DNA of 64,000 bases from Candidatus Omnitrophota bacterium. GTDB taxonomy: Bacteria > Omnitrophota > Gorgyraeia > Pluralincolimonadales > Pluralincolimonadaceae. The notes under the pieces were generated by a model. The model searched no databases. It saw only the letters and a program-made list of their open reading frames with translations, and was not told where the DNA came from. A program made the translations under genes and the position numbers. Below, in pieces: positions 22,264-31,511 of the stretch (its first letter is position 1; each line of letters opens with the position of its first letter). The stretch is taken from contig JBAZFB010000002.1 of the NCBI GenBank assembly GCA_041653595.1, positions 1-64,000 on the forward strand, read 5' to 3'.

Positions 22264-22809
22264 ATGTCAAGAGTAGGTAAGAAACCAATACAGATAATCA
22301 AAGGCGTCAAAGTCAGCGTTAACGGGGATTCCGTGATTGTGGAAGGCCCGAAAGGCAAACTTTCGATGCAGGTACATCCCGCGATCAAGGCCGAAGTGAA
22401 AGGCGAGCAGGTCATAGTGGCTCCCCACGAGGCCAGCGAATCGCTTAAGAGCGCGGGCGCGCTGCACGGCCTTACCAGGTCGCTCATCAACAACATGATC
22501 ATAGGCGTCACAAGCGGCTATCAAAAAGAACTTGAGATACAAGGCGTAGGTTTCAGGGCCCAGGTCAGCGGGAAAAAACTCGTGTTACTGGTCGGGTTTT
22601 CGCATCCGGTGGATTTCCCGATCCCTGATGGGATAGTTATCGAGGCGCCGAAACCCACGCAGTTGATCATAAAGGGAATAGACAAACACAAGGTCGGACA
22701 GGTTGCCGCGGAGATAAGGGATATATTCCCGCCTGAGCCGTATAAGGGCAAAGGCATCAGATATTTGGGCGAATACGTGAGGAAAAAAGTAGGAAAGGCG
22801 GTAGGTTAA
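22264..22809 (+). CDS. rplF: 50S ribosomal protein L6
   Basis: A 181-residue L6 with its two similar domains. The MSRVGKKPI start and the C-terminal IRDIFPPEPYKGKGIRY block are signatures of the family. It lies at the base of the factor-binding site, next to the sarcin-ricin loop. Confidence 0.97.
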   Translation: MSRVGKKPIQIIKGVKVSVNGDSVIVEGPKGKLSMQVHPAIKAEVKGEQVIVAPHEASESLKSAGALHGLTRSLINNMIIGVTSGYQKELEIQGVGFRAQVSGKKLVLLVGFSHPVDFPIPDGIVIEAPKPTQLIIKGIDKHKVGQVAAEIRDIFPPEPYKGKGIRYLGEYVRKKVGKAVG

Positions 22810-22814
22810 TACCC

Positions 22815-23177
22815 ATGGCTGTTAATAAAGAATTCCACAGGAAGAGGCGTCATAATAGGATCAGGAGAAGGATCATCGGCACTAAAGATAAGCCGAGGAT
22901 GTCCGTCCATAGGAGCATAAACAATATCTGCGTCCAGCTCATAGACGATATCGGCGGCGTGACGATCTGCGGCGTGTCGACTATGGACAAGGGTTTTAAG
23001 GAAAAGGCCAAGACCGGCGGGAACGTAAAGGCCGCTCAGGCTTTAGGCGAGATGATCGCGAAAGCGGCCCAGGCAAAAGGCGTAAAGAAGGTCGTCTTCG
23101 ACAGGGGCGGGTATCTTTATCACGGCAGGATCAAGGCCCTGGCAGATTCCGCCAGGAAAGCCGGACTCGAATTTTAG
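22815..23177 (+). CDS. rplR: 50S ribosomal protein L18
   Basis: A 120-residue L18 that binds 5S rRNA. The basic N-terminus and the RMSVHRS-like block (residues PRMSVHRSINNICVQLID) are typical, and the VVFDRGGYLYHGRIKALAD block closes the protein. Length is normal. Confidence 0.96.
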   Translation: MAVNKEFHRKRRHNRIRRRIIGTKDKPRMSVHRSINNICVQLIDDIGGVTICGVSTMDKGFKEKAKTGGNVKAAQALGEMIAKAAQAKGVKKVVFDRGGYLYHGRIKALADSARKAGLEF

Positions 23178-23217
23178 CCCTAAGGGGTTCGAAAAAAAGT
23201 AATCCAGGAGAGAAAAA

Positions 23218-23700
23218 TTGGCAGAACGCAGAGATCAGGATAAGCAATTAACCGAAAAAGTATTAAGCATTAACCGCGTCGCTAAGGTCACCAAAGGCGG
23301 CAAGAAGATGTCGTTTTCCGCACTGCTCGTCGTCGGCGACGGAAAAGGTAAGGTCGGATTCGGATACGGCAAGGCTAACGAAGTGGCTGAGGCTATCAGG
23401 AAAGGCCTTGTCGACGCGAGAAGAAGGATGTTCCAGGTGGAGATTTGCGGAACGACCATACCCCATGAAGTGATAGGCAAATACGGCGCGGGTAAGGTAT
23501 TGCTTAAGCCCGCTTCTCCCGGTACCGGAGTAATCGCCGGAGGTCCGATAAGGGCCCTTTGCGATGCCGCCGGGATAAAGGATATACTTTCCAAGTCATT
23601 TGGCTCGGACAATGCCATAAACGTCATCAAGGCGGCGGTCGTGGGCCTCAAGAGCCTCAGTAACAGGGAAGAGAGCAAGAGAATAAAAGGAGCGATCTAA
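23218..23700 (+). CDS. rpsE: 30S ribosomal protein S5
   Basis: A 160-residue S5 with the N-terminal double-stranded RNA-binding fold ([15 protein letters not shown] block). The start is TTG at 23218 behind AGGAGAG. In most bacteria rpmD (L30) lies between rpsE and rplO; here rplO follows with no gap, so L30 is absent from its usual place. Confidence 0.96.
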   Translation: MAERRDQDKQLTEKVLSINRVAKVTKGGKKMSFSALLVVGDGKGKVGFGYGKANEVAEAIRKGLVDARRRMFQVEICGTTIPHEVIGKYGAGKVLLKPASPGTGVIAGGPIRALCDAAGIKDILSKSFGSDNAINVIKAAVVGLKSLSNREESKRIKGAI

Positions 23701-24144
23701 GTGAAGCTAGGTGAGATACATGTCCCGGTAGGGGCAACGAAAAAAAGAAAAATAGTAGGCAGGGGCCCGGGTTCCGGCCACGGCAAGACCTCCACGAGAG
23801 GCCAGAAGGGCCAGAAGTCCAGGTCCGGCGCCCATATCCATCCGGAGTTCGAAGGCGGCCAGATGCCTTTGATAAGAAGGATCCCGAAGAGGGGTTTCAC
23901 GAACAGGTTCAAGAAAAAGTTCCAGATCGTAAACCTCGCGGACCTTAAGTCCTTTAAGGAGAACTCCATAGTCACTCCCGAGGAGTTGCTTAAGGAAGGT
24001 ATCATCAAAAATACGAAAATTAAGGTCAAGATATTGGGCGGCGGCGAGATATCGAAGCCCCTGACCGTAAAAGCGGATTCGTTTTCGGCGGGCGCGGCCG
24101 AAAAGATACAAAAAGCTGGCGGTAAAGCAGAGATCACCAAATAA
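23701..24144 (+). CDS. rplO: 50S ribosomal protein L15
   Basis: A 147-residue L15 starting with GTG immediately after the rpsE stop. The basic glycine-rich N-terminal region GRGPGSGHGKTSTRGQKG and the FEGGQMPLIRRIPKRGF block identify it. It shares its last base with the start of secY. Confidence 0.96.
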   Translation: MKLGEIHVPVGATKKRKIVGRGPGSGHGKTSTRGQKGQKSRSGAHIHPEFEGGQMPLIRRIPKRGFTNRFKKKFQIVNLADLKSFKENSIVTPEELLKEGIIKNTKIKVKILGGGEISKPLTVKADSFSAGAAEKIQKAGGKAEITK

Positions 24145-25481
24145 TGATCAGGGCGTTCGGCAATATATTAAAGATACCCGAGTTAAAAAGGAAGCTCCTC
24201 GTCACTGTGGCGCTTCTCGCGGTCTACTGCCTCGGCAGGTACATACCGACGCCGGGTATTGACGGTCACGCTCTTTCTCAATTTATAGAGCAGGAATCCA
24301 AGAGGTCGGGCGGGTCGCTGTTCGACATAATGGACCTTTTCACCGGAAACGCCATGTCCCAGATGACGATCTTCGCGTTCGGCATCATGCCTTATATATC
24401 GAGCTCCATCATAATGCAGCTTTTGACGTTCGCTTTCCCTTATTTCGAGAAACTTGCGAAAGAAGGCGGGGAGCACGGCCGCAGGATGATAACCCAGTAT
24501 ACGCGTTACGGGACCCTCGTGATCGGCGCCATACAGGCGTTGTTCACCAGTTTCTGGCTCGAGAACCTCCATAACACTATCGGTATCCAGATAGTCCAGA
24601 ACCCGGGCTGGGGTTTCCGCCTGGTGACCATCCTGACCCTGGTCAGCGGCACCGCTTTCATCATGTGGCTCGGCGAACAGATAACCGAATACGGCATCGG
24701 CAACGGCATGTCCATAATAATAACCGCGTCCATAATTTCGAGGATACCGACGGCGATGCATAACCTCGCCACCCTCGTTGGCGCCGGTCAGTTGAGCGTA
24801 TTTACCCTGATCTTCATGGCGGTGATGATCTTCGCGGTGATCATCGCGGTCATAATGATAACCCAGGCCCAGAGAAGGATCCCGGTGCAATACGCGAAAC
24901 GGATCGTAGGAAGAAGGGTGATGGGCGGCCAGAGCACATATCTCCCGTTGAGGGTGAACCAGGCCGGTGTCATCCCGATAATCTTCGCCCAGTCGATCCT
25001 GCTATTTCCCGCGACGATAGCGCAATTTATACCCAACCAGACGATAAAGAGCATGCTGGCGTTCCTGCAGCACGGCGGCGTCGTCTACACGATATTCTAC
25101 GCGGCATTGATCATATTCTTCACATATTTTTACACGGCGGTAACGCTTAACCCGCGCGACCTGGCGGATAACATGAAAAAATACGGCGGTTTCGTCCCGG
25201 GAGTAAGGCCGGGCAGGCCGACCGAGGATTATTTTAATTTTATTTTAAACCGCGTCACGTTGCCCGGAGCTATTTTCCTGGCGATAATAGCCGTGATCCC
25301 TGATTTCATCGGGAAATGGCTCCAGATACCATATTTGGTGGCGAGCTTCTTCGGCGGCACCGCGCTCCTTATCATAGTCGGTGTCATGCTCGATACGATG
25401 AAGCAGATCGAGTCGTTCCTTTTGATGCGCCACTATGACGGTTTCATGAAGTCGGGCAGGTTGAAGTCGAGGGGCCGTTGA
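24144..25481 (+). CDS. secY: Protein translocase subunit SecY
   Basis: The 445-residue channel subunit of the Sec translocon in the inner membrane, with about ten hydrophobic segments. The GIMPYISSSIIMQL segment of the second transmembrane region and the late cytoplasmic loop KKYGGFVPGVRPG, where SecA and ribosomes dock, are intact. The start overlaps the rplO stop; the end overlaps adk by four bases. Confidence 0.97.
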   Translation: MIRAFGNILKIPELKRKLLVTVALLAVYCLGRYIPTPGIDGHALSQFIEQESKRSGGSLFDIMDLFTGNAMSQMTIFAFGIMPYISSSIIMQLLTFAFPYFEKLAKEGGEHGRRMITQYTRYGTLVIGAIQALFTSFWLENLHNTIGIQIVQNPGWGFRLVTILTLVSGTAFIMWLGEQITEYGIGNGMSIIITASIISRIPTAMHNLATLVGAGQLSVFTLIFMAVMIFAVIIAVIMITQAQRRIPVQYAKRIVGRRVMGGQSTYLPLRVNQAGVIPIIFAQSILLFPATIAQFIPNQTIKSMLAFLQHGGVVYTIFYAALIIFFTYFYTAVTLNPRDLADNMKKYGGFVPGVRPGRPTEDYFNFILNRVTLPGAIFLAIIAVIPDFIGKWLQIPYLVASFFGGTALLIIVGVMLDTMKQIESFLLMRHYDGFMKSGRLKSRGR

Positions 25482-26134
25482 GGCTCGTGCTCCTGGGCCC
25501 GCCCGGCGCCGGAAAAGGGACGCAGGCAAAAGTTCTTTCTAAGGAATACAATATTCCGCATATCTCTACCGGGGATATCTTGCGCGAAGCCGTAAAGACT
25601 AAGACGCCGATAGGCCTGAAGGCGAAGGTCTATATGGATAAGGGCGAGCTCGTTCCCGACGATGTCGTGATAGAGATGGTCGCCCAGCGCGTCGCGAAAC
25701 CGGATTGCGAGAATGGTTTCATGCTCGACGGTTTCCCGAGGACAGCGGCGCAGGCGAAGGCCCTCGACGCCACGCTGGCGGAACTCAAACGGCCGGTCGA
25801 CCTGGTCCTTTATTTCAAGACGTCGGTCGAAACGATAATACAGCGGCTCTCCGGAAGGAGGGTCTGCAGGATCTGCGGCGAGAATTACCACGTAAAGAAT
25901 ATACCCCCGAAGGTAGCCGGCAAATGCGATAAGGACGGCGGCGAGCTTTACCAGAGGGATGACGATAAGGAAGATACGATCTTAAACAGGATAAAGGTCT
26001 ACGACAAGACGGTCCCGGAGATAATAAGTTATTACGAGGGCAAGGGCATGCTCAGGACCGTATCCGGGGATTTCGACGTAGATGAGGCGCACGATTACCT
26101 GTCTAAGCTCTTTGTCAAAGAGAATCTAAAATAG
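25478..26134 (+). CDS. adk: Adenylate kinase, zinc-LID type
   Basis: Interconverts ATP + AMP and 2 ADP in the cytoplasm. 218 residues, long-LID form. The P-loop is G7-P8-P9-G10-A11-G12-K13-G14-T15, and the LID holds C130, C133, C150 and D153, the Cys3-Asp zinc site known from Gram-positive and other adenylate kinases. The start is TTG overlapping the secY stop by four bases; the protein begins exactly at the conserved beta strand, so no earlier start is needed. secY-adk-map-infA is the standard order. Confidence 0.95.
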   Translation: MRLVLLGPPGAGKGTQAKVLSKEYNIPHISTGDILREAVKTKTPIGLKAKVYMDKGELVPDDVVIEMVAQRVAKPDCENGFMLDGFPRTAAQAKALDATLAELKRPVDLVLYFKTSVETIIQRLSGRRVCRICGENYHVKNIPPKVAGKCDKDGGELYQRDDDKEDTILNRIKVYDKTVPEIISYYEGKGMLRTVSGDFDVDEAHDYLSKLFVKENLK

Positions 26135-26147
26135 GGCAGGGCGGCAG

Positions 26148-26909
26148 ATGATAATGCTAAGGTCCGGGGCCGAGGTCGAGAAGATCGAAGCGGCCTGCAG
26201 GATCGTCGCAGATACCCTGGAATATCTCGGTTCGAAGATAAAACCGGGTATGGCGACGGCAGAATTGGACAGCCTTGCCGAAGTATATATTAAGGCGAGA
26301 GGGGCTGTTTCCGCCTTTAAGGGATATAAAGGATTTCCGGCGAATATATGCACGTCGGTGAATGAGACCGTGGTCCACGGCATCCCGGGGAAACAGACCT
26401 TGAAAGAAGGCGATATAATCGCCTTGGATATAGGTGTCAAATTAAACGGTTATTTCGGCGATGCCGCGATGACGTTCCCGGTAGGCGGGATCTCCGAAGA
26501 GGCAAAGAAGCTCATCACCGTGACGGAAGAATCCCTTTATAAGGGAATAGAAAATGCCCGTCCGGACAAAAGGCTCTGTGATATATCGAGCGCGGTCCAG
26601 GAATATATCGAGAATAACGGGTTCTCGGTTGTGCGCGAATTCGTAGGGCACGGCATCGGCACAAGGATGCACGAGGATCCGCAGATCCCAAATTACGGCG
26701 TGCCGGGCACAGGGCCGAGATTAAAGGCTGGGATGGTTCTCGCGATAGAGCCGATGGTCAACGCCGGGACGCACAAGGTAGAGATATTGGAGGACGGGTG
26801 GACAGCCGTGACGAAAGACAGGAAACTGTCGGCCCATTTTGAACACACGGTTTATATAGGCGATAACGGTCCGGAGATATTGACGGAATGGCGAAAGAAG
26901 AAGCTATAG
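26148..26909 (+). CDS. map: Methionine aminopeptidase, type I
   Basis: Removes the initiator methionine from nascent proteins. 253 residues, with the pita-bread metal ligands in order: the VVHGIPG substrate histidine, [14 protein letters not shown] with two aspartates, [12 protein letters not shown] with the histidine, AIEPM with a glutamate, and the closing HFEHTV glutamate. The N-terminal zinc-finger extension of some type I enzymes is absent. The end overlaps infA by 22 bases. Confidence 0.96.
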   Translation: MIMLRSGAEVEKIEAACRIVADTLEYLGSKIKPGMATAELDSLAEVYIKARGAVSAFKGYKGFPANICTSVNETVVHGIPGKQTLKEGDIIALDIGVKLNGYFGDAAMTFPVGGISEEAKKLITVTEESLYKGIENARPDKRLCDISSAVQEYIENNGFSVVREFVGHGIGTRMHEDPQIPNYGVPGTGPRLKAGMVLAIEPMVNAGTHKVEILEDGWTAVTKDRKLSAHFEHTVYIGDNGPEILTEWRKKKL

Positions 26910-27106
26910 AAGTAGAGGGCGTGGTGCTTGAGGCGCTGCCGAACGCGATGTTCCGCGTGGAGCTCGACAACGGCCATAAAGTGTTATCCCACGTCTCCGG
27001 AAAGATGAGGATGAACTTCATCCGCATACTCCCGGGTGACAGGGTCAAACTGGAGCTTTCGCCGTACGACTTAACCAGGGGCAGGATAACTTTCAGGGTG
27101 AAATAA
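26888..27106 (+). CDS. infA: Translation initiation factor IF-1
   Basis: A 72-residue OB-fold protein that occupies the ribosomal A site during initiation. The [21 protein letters not shown] and [15 protein letters not shown] blocks are typical. It starts inside the end of map and is followed by rpmJ one base after its stop. Confidence 0.96.
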   Translation: MAKEEAIEVEGVVLEALPNAMFRVELDNGHKVLSHVSGKMRMNFIRILPGDRVKLELSPYDLTRGRITFRVK

Positions 27107-27107
27107 G

Positions 27108-27221
27108 ATGAAAGTCCGTTCAAGTGTAAAGAAGATATGCGAGAAGTGCAAGATAGTAAAAAGAAGGGGAATAATCTACGTGATCTGCGCTAACCCGAAA
27201 CACAAGCAGCGCCAGGGTTAG
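27108..27221 (+). CDS. rpmJ: 50S ribosomal protein L36
   Basis: The smallest ribosomal protein, 37 residues. The zinc ligands C11, C14, C27 and H32 are all present, so this is the C+ form. The ATG lies one base after the infA stop. infA-rpmJ-rpsM is the standard order at the spc/alpha junction. Confidence 0.95.
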   Translation: MKVRSSVKKICEKCKIVKRRGIIYVICANPKHKQRQG

Positions 27222-27243
27222 GCCGATAATTTAGGAGGACGTA

Positions 27244-27633
27244 ATGCCGAGGATTTTAGGTATCGATCTGCCGAAGGAAAAAAAGATAGAGTTCTCTCTC
27301 TGCTACCTCTACGGAATAGGCAGGGCACTCTCGAGGAAGATCCTCAAGGAGGCGAACATCAATCCCGATGTGCGCGCAAAGGACCTTACCGACGAAGAGG
27401 TGTCGCGCATAACGACGATCCTGCAGAAGGAATATAAGGTCGAGGGAGACCTGAGGAGAGAGATCGCGCAGAATATAAAGAGGTTGATGGACATCGGCTC
27501 GTACAGGGGGATCAGGCACAAGAGGGGCCTGCCGGTGCGCGGCCAAAGGACAAAGACTAACGCAAGGACAAGGAAAGGCCCGCGCAGGATGGCGGTCACT
27601 TTAAAGAAGAAGGATACCAAGCCGGGAGCATAA
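27244..27633 (+). CDS. rpsM: 30S ribosomal protein S13
   Basis: A 129-residue S13 of the 30S head, contacting S19 and the P-site tRNA. The [12 protein letters not shown] helix-two-turn-helix and the closing [19 protein letters not shown] block are diagnostic. AGGAGG precedes the start. Confidence 0.97.
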   Translation: MPRILGIDLPKEKKIEFSLCYLYGIGRALSRKILKEANINPDVRAKDLTDEEVSRITTILQKEYKVEGDLRREIAQNIKRLMDIGSYRGIRHKRGLPVRGQRTKTNARTRKGPRRMAVTLKKKDTKPGA

Positions 27634-27634
27634 T

Positions 27635-28051
27635 ATGGTAGAAGAGAAGAAGGAAGAAGAGCATAAGCCTAAGAAGAAAAAGACAAAGAAGAAAGTCGCC
27701 AAGAATATACCGAACGCGATAGCGCATATCCAGGCGACTTTCAATAATACGATCGTTACGATCTGCGATAAGTCGGGAAATACCATCTGCTGGGCGTCAA
27801 GCGGCGGAAGCGGTTTCGCGGGATCGAAGAAGTCGACGCCGTTCGCCGCGCAGGTGGCTGCGGAAGTTGCCGCAAAGAAAGCCATGGAACACGGCGTAAA
27901 GGAAGTCGAAGTCTACGTAAAAGGCCCCGGCGCCGGACGCGAATCCGCGATACGCGCGCTGCAGGCGACCGGCCTGGCGATATCGTTAATAAAAGATGTC
28001 ACGCCTATTCCACACAACGGCTGCAGGCCGCCGAAGAGAAGGAGAGTATAG
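27635..28051 (+). CDS. rpsK: 30S ribosomal protein S11
   Basis: A 138-residue S11 of the 30S platform. A lysine/glutamate-rich N-terminal segment of about 22 residues precedes the conserved core, which ends with [18 protein letters not shown]. One base separates it from rpsM. Confidence 0.97.
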   Translation: MVEEKKEEEHKPKKKKTKKKVAKNIPNAIAHIQATFNNTIVTICDKSGNTICWASSGGSGFAGSKKSTPFAAQVAAEVAAKKAMEHGVKEVEVYVKGPGAGRESAIRALQATGLAISLIKDVTPIPHNGCRPPKRRRV

Positions 28052-28054
28052 TAA

Positions 28055-28681
28055 ATGGCGAAATACAAGGATGCCGTATGCAGGCTATGCAGGAGGGAGG
28101 GCTCCAAGCTTTTCCTCAAAGGCACGCGCTGCTATACGCCGAAATGCGGGATCTCCCGCCGCGAGTACGCGCCGGGCCAGCACGGCCAGGGCAGGATCAA
28201 GCTGTCCGATTACGGCCTTCAGCTGAGGGAGAAGCAGAAGCTCAAGAGGATCTACGGAGTCCTTGAGAAGCAGTTCAGGAATTACTTCAAGATGGCGAAT
28301 AAATCGAAGGGCGTCACCGGTGAGATCCTGCTGCAATTACTTGAGAGAAGGTTCGATAACACATTGTTCCGTTCCGGCCTGGCTAATTCCACCGCCGACG
28401 CGCGCCAGATCATCGCGCACGGCCATGTGAAGATAAACGGCCGCAGGACCGACATACCTTCGTATTCGGTCAAGGTCGGAGATACAGTAAAGATAGAGAG
28501 CAAGGAAGGTATCGTAAAACATATAAAGAGCAACATCGAGCTTACGAAGGACAGGGGCATCCCTAAGTGGATGGCGGTCGACGCAAACGGCCTTGAGGTA
28601 AAGATCGTCAAGCTCCCGTCCAGAGAAGATATCGGGTTCCCCATCCAAGAACAATTAATAGTCGAGTTGTATTCGAAGTAA
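28055..28681 (+). CDS. rpsD: 30S ribosomal protein S4, zinc form
   Basis: A 208-residue S4, primary assembly protein of the 30S body. An N-terminal zinc site is formed by C9, C12, C26 and C31, so this is the C+ version. The S4 RNA-binding domain lies at about 97-160 (LERRFDNTLFRSGLANS block). It is followed by rpoA in standard alpha-operon order. Confidence 0.97.
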   Translation: MAKYKDAVCRLCRREGSKLFLKGTRCYTPKCGISRREYAPGQHGQGRIKLSDYGLQLREKQKLKRIYGVLEKQFRNYFKMANKSKGVTGEILLQLLERRFDNTLFRSGLANSTADARQIIAHGHVKINGRRTDIPSYSVKVGDTVKIESKEGIVKHIKSNIELTKDRGIPKWMAVDANGLEVKIVKLPSREDIGFPIQEQLIVELYSK

Positions 28682-28696
28682 GAGGAGAAAAATAAT

Positions 28697-29680
28697 ATGG
28701 GTATTGCCTGGAAAGATTTTGAAATGCCAAAGAAGTTGGCTTGCGATGACGCTAGCTATTCGGATACCTACGGAAAGTTCACCGCAGAGCCTTTTGAGCG
28801 CGGCTACGGCACTACGCTCGGCAACGCTTTAAGGAGGGTGCTGCTTTCCTCGATAGAGGGAAGCGCGGTGACCTCTATCAAGATAGATTCCGTCCACCAC
28901 GAGTTTTCCAGCGTGCCCGGCGTCTCGGAAGATATACCGGAGATAATCCTGAATATCAAAAAACTCGTCCTGCGCTCCCATTCAAGGCAGCCCAAGGTCA
29001 TCGAGATCAAGGCCGACAGCAAGGGCGACGTGAAGGCCAAGGACATAATCCATGACGAGACGATAGAGATAATTAATCCCGAACTGCATATCGCCACGCT
29101 GACGAAGAACGCCAAGTTCCACGTCGAGATGGAAGTAGGCAGGGGAAGGGGTTATTATCCGGCCGAGAAGAACAAAAGGGAAGGCCAGCCGATCGGGGTC
29201 ATACCCGTGGACTCGATATTTACCCCTATCGTGAAGGTCAACTTCGAGGTGGAAAATACCCGCGTCGGCCAGATAACCGATTACGACAAGCTCATATTGG
29301 AGATATGGACCAACGGAAGCGTGACGCCGAAAGACGCGTTGCTATATTCGGCCCACATACTCGAGAAACACCTCGAGATATTCCTCGATTACGGGAAACT
29401 TCCGGAAGAGGAAGTCGAGGAAGAGATCAAGGTCGACGAAGAGCTCTATACGAAGCTCAGGATGCCCGTCTCGGAGCTCGAGCTTTCCGTGAGGAGCGCC
29501 AACTGCCTCAAGGAAGCGAAGATAAAGACGATCGGAGAACTCGTCCAGAAAAATGAGGCGGAGATGCTCAAGTACAGGAATTTCGGTAAGAAATCCCTGG
29601 CGGAGATAAAAGAGATCATAACCGGGATGGGTTTGGGCCTCGGCATGAAAGTCGATAAAAAGTTACTGAAGAAGGAATAA
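28697..29680 (+). CDS. rpoA: DNA-directed RNA polymerase subunit alpha
   Basis: A 327-residue alpha subunit. The N-terminal dimerisation domain shows GYGTTLGNALRRVLLSSI, and the C-terminal domain for UP-element and activator contact shows SVRSANCLKEAKI followed by the KYRNFGKKSLAEI block. A GAGGAG site precedes the start. Confidence 0.97.
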   Translation: MGIAWKDFEMPKKLACDDASYSDTYGKFTAEPFERGYGTTLGNALRRVLLSSIEGSAVTSIKIDSVHHEFSSVPGVSEDIPEIILNIKKLVLRSHSRQPKVIEIKADSKGDVKAKDIIHDETIEIINPELHIATLTKNAKFHVEMEVGRGRGYYPAEKNKREGQPIGVIPVDSIFTPIVKVNFEVENTRVGQITDYDKLILEIWTNGSVTPKDALLYSAHILEKHLEIFLDYGKLPEEEVEEEIKVDEELYTKLRMPVSELELSVRSANCLKEAKIKTIGELVQKNEAEMLKYRNFGKKSLAEIKEIITGMGLGLGMKVDKKLLKKE

Positions 29681-29693
29681 CGGGTATACAACC

Positions 29694-30296
29694 ATGCGCC
29701 ATAAAAAACTGAACAAGAAATTCGACAGGAACAAGCCCGAAAGAGATTCGATGATGAATAATCTCGTGAAGGGGCTTTTCATCTACCAGAGCATCACAAC
29801 CACGACCCAGAAGGCGAAAGAGGCCCGCAGGTTCGCCGAGAAGCTCATAACGACCGCCAAAAAGGACGATCTTAGCTCCCGGAGGAAGGCTTTCTCGATC
29901 TTAAGGGACGAGACCCTTGTCGGGAAGTTGTTTAAGGAGATCGCCCCGCTTTTTAAAGACAGAAAAGGCGGGTATACGCGGATAATCCACCTTGGGAAAC
30001 GGAAGGGCGACAATGCCGAGCTTTCGATACTTGAATTGACAGAGAAGAAAGTCATCGCTCCTAAGGTAAAGCATAAGAAAGAGAAACCGGCCGAGGCCAA
30101 ACCGTCCGCGGCAGAAAAGGCTCCCGCAAAAGGAGCCGGTCCCCACGCTCCGGAAAAGGCTAAAGAAGCGGCGCACGAAAAGAATATCCCGCCTAAGAAA
30201 GAGGAGAAGGAGACACATAAAACGCCGACCCATAAGGCGCCGGCCGGCGGTTTTGTCGGGACTCTCCGCAAGTTCTTCAGGGGCAGGACCAAGTAA
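29694..30296 (+). CDS. rplQ: 50S ribosomal protein L17 with long C-terminal extension
   Basis: The first 120 or so residues are a normal L17 (RHKKLNKKFDRNKPER start, LFKEIAPLFKDRKGGYTRI core), near the tunnel exit. A further 75-80 residues form a lysine, alanine and proline-rich tail ending in a basic GGFVGTLRKFFRGRTK stretch, giving 200 residues in all. Such tails are known in some phyla but this one is long. It is the last gene of the ribosomal block; no strong terminator follows in the 35-base gap. Confidence 0.94.
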   Translation: MRHKKLNKKFDRNKPERDSMMNNLVKGLFIYQSITTTTQKAKEARRFAEKLITTAKKDDLSSRRKAFSILRDETLVGKLFKEIAPLFKDRKGGYTRIIHLGKRKGDNAELSILELTEKKVIAPKVKHKKEKPAEAKPSAAEKAPAKGAGPHAPEKAKEAAHEKNIPPKKEEKETHKTPTHKAPAGGFVGTLRKFFRGRTK

Positions 30297-30331
30297 TCCG
30301 CTAAGGCGGGTATATATAAGAGGGGATAACC

Positions 30332-31501
30332 TTGAAGATCTCAAGACGTATTGAGAAAGTCAAAGAATCTCCTACGCTCGCCATCACCGCCAAAGCCAAG
30401 GAGATGAAGCTTAAGGGCGAAGACGTCGTAAGCTTCGGCGCCGGCGAACCGGATTTTGATACACCCTCCCACATCAAAGCCTCCGCGATAAAGGCCATTG
30501 AGGGCGGTTTCACCAAATATACCGCGTCTTCGGGGATCCCCGAGCTAAAAAAAGCTATCTGCGAGAAATTCCTGAACGATAACGGCCTCTCCTATGAACC
30601 TTCCCAGATCGTAGTATCGTGCGGCGCAAAACACTCACTCTATAATATATTCCAGGCGATCTGCGACGAGGGGGATGAAGTGATCATCCCTTCGCCGTAT
30701 TGGGTAAGCTATACCGAGATGGTAAAACTTGCCGGCGGGAGGCCTGTCATCCTGGACACGAAACAGAGCGACGGGTTTAAAGTTAAGCCCGATGCCTTGA
30801 AGAAGGCTATCACTAAAAAGACGGCCGCATTCGTCCTCAACAGCCCGTCCAATCCCACCGGATGCGTCTATAACAGATCCGACGTCGAAGGCATAGCGGA
30901 TATCCTTATCAATGATAAAATAACAGTGATCTCGGACGAGATATACGAGAAATTGATATACGACGGCGAGAAGCATATCTCGTTCGCCTCTCTCGGCAAG
31001 GAGGCGCACGGCCTCACTTTTACCGTGAACGGCATGTCCAAATCTTATTCTATGACCGGCTGGCGCATCGGTTACCTGGCCGCGCCGACGAATGAACTGG
31101 CGGCAGCGGTCGGAAGGCTCCAGGACCATTCGACCTCAAATCCCGTTTCGTTCGCGCAGAAGGCGGCGCTCGAGGCGTTGAAGGGCGACCAGAAGTGCGT
31201 CGCGGAGATGGTCGAGGAATTCAAAAAGAGGCGCGATTATATGGTTGACAGGATCAACCGGATGAAGAATATCAGCTGCGTAAAGCCTAAAGGCGCGTTT
31301 TATGTCTTCTGCGACATATCGAAGACGAAGATGGGCTCTTTCGATTTCTCGAAGAAGCTACTTGAAGAGGCGAAGGTGGCGGTCATCCCGGGCGAGCCGT
31401 TCGGATGGGATACCCACATTAGGCTGAGTTTCGCGACCGGCCTCGACGATATCAAGAAGGGCCTCGACAGGCTGGATAACTGGCTTAACGCCAGGCAATA
31501 A
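30332..31501 (+). CDS. Class I PLP aminotransferase, aspartate aminotransferase type
   Basis: A 389-residue fold-type I aminotransferase, most like bacterial aspartate aminotransferase of the Igamma/Ib kind. The PLP Schiff-base lysine is K237 in SKSYSMTGWRIGYL; the SPSNPTG motif with the cofactor-contacting asparagine and the late arginine-bearing HIRLSF segment are present. The start is TTG at 30332 with a GAGGGGAT site before it. It would form oxaloacetate and glutamate from aspartate and 2-oxoglutarate, which suits the isocitrate-dehydrogenase-like gene that follows ten bases later. Aromatic or other substrate use cannot be excluded. Confidence 0.88.
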   Translation: MKISRRIEKVKESPTLAITAKAKEMKLKGEDVVSFGAGEPDFDTPSHIKASAIKAIEGGFTKYTASSGIPELKKAICEKFLNDNGLSYEPSQIVVSCGAKHSLYNIFQAICDEGDEVIIPSPYWVSYTEMVKLAGGRPVILDTKQSDGFKVKPDALKKAITKKTAAFVLNSPSNPTGCVYNRSDVEGIADILINDKITVISDEIYEKLIYDGEKHISFASLGKEAHGLTFTVNGMSKSYSMTGWRIGYLAAPTNELAAAVGRLQDHSTSNPVSFAQKAALEALKGDQKCVAEMVEEFKKRRDYMVDRINRMKNISCVKPKGAFYVFCDISKTKMGSFDFSKKLLEEAKVAVIPGEPFGWDTHIRLSFATGLDDIKKGLDRLDNWLNARQ

Positions 31502-31511
31502 AGGAGATATC

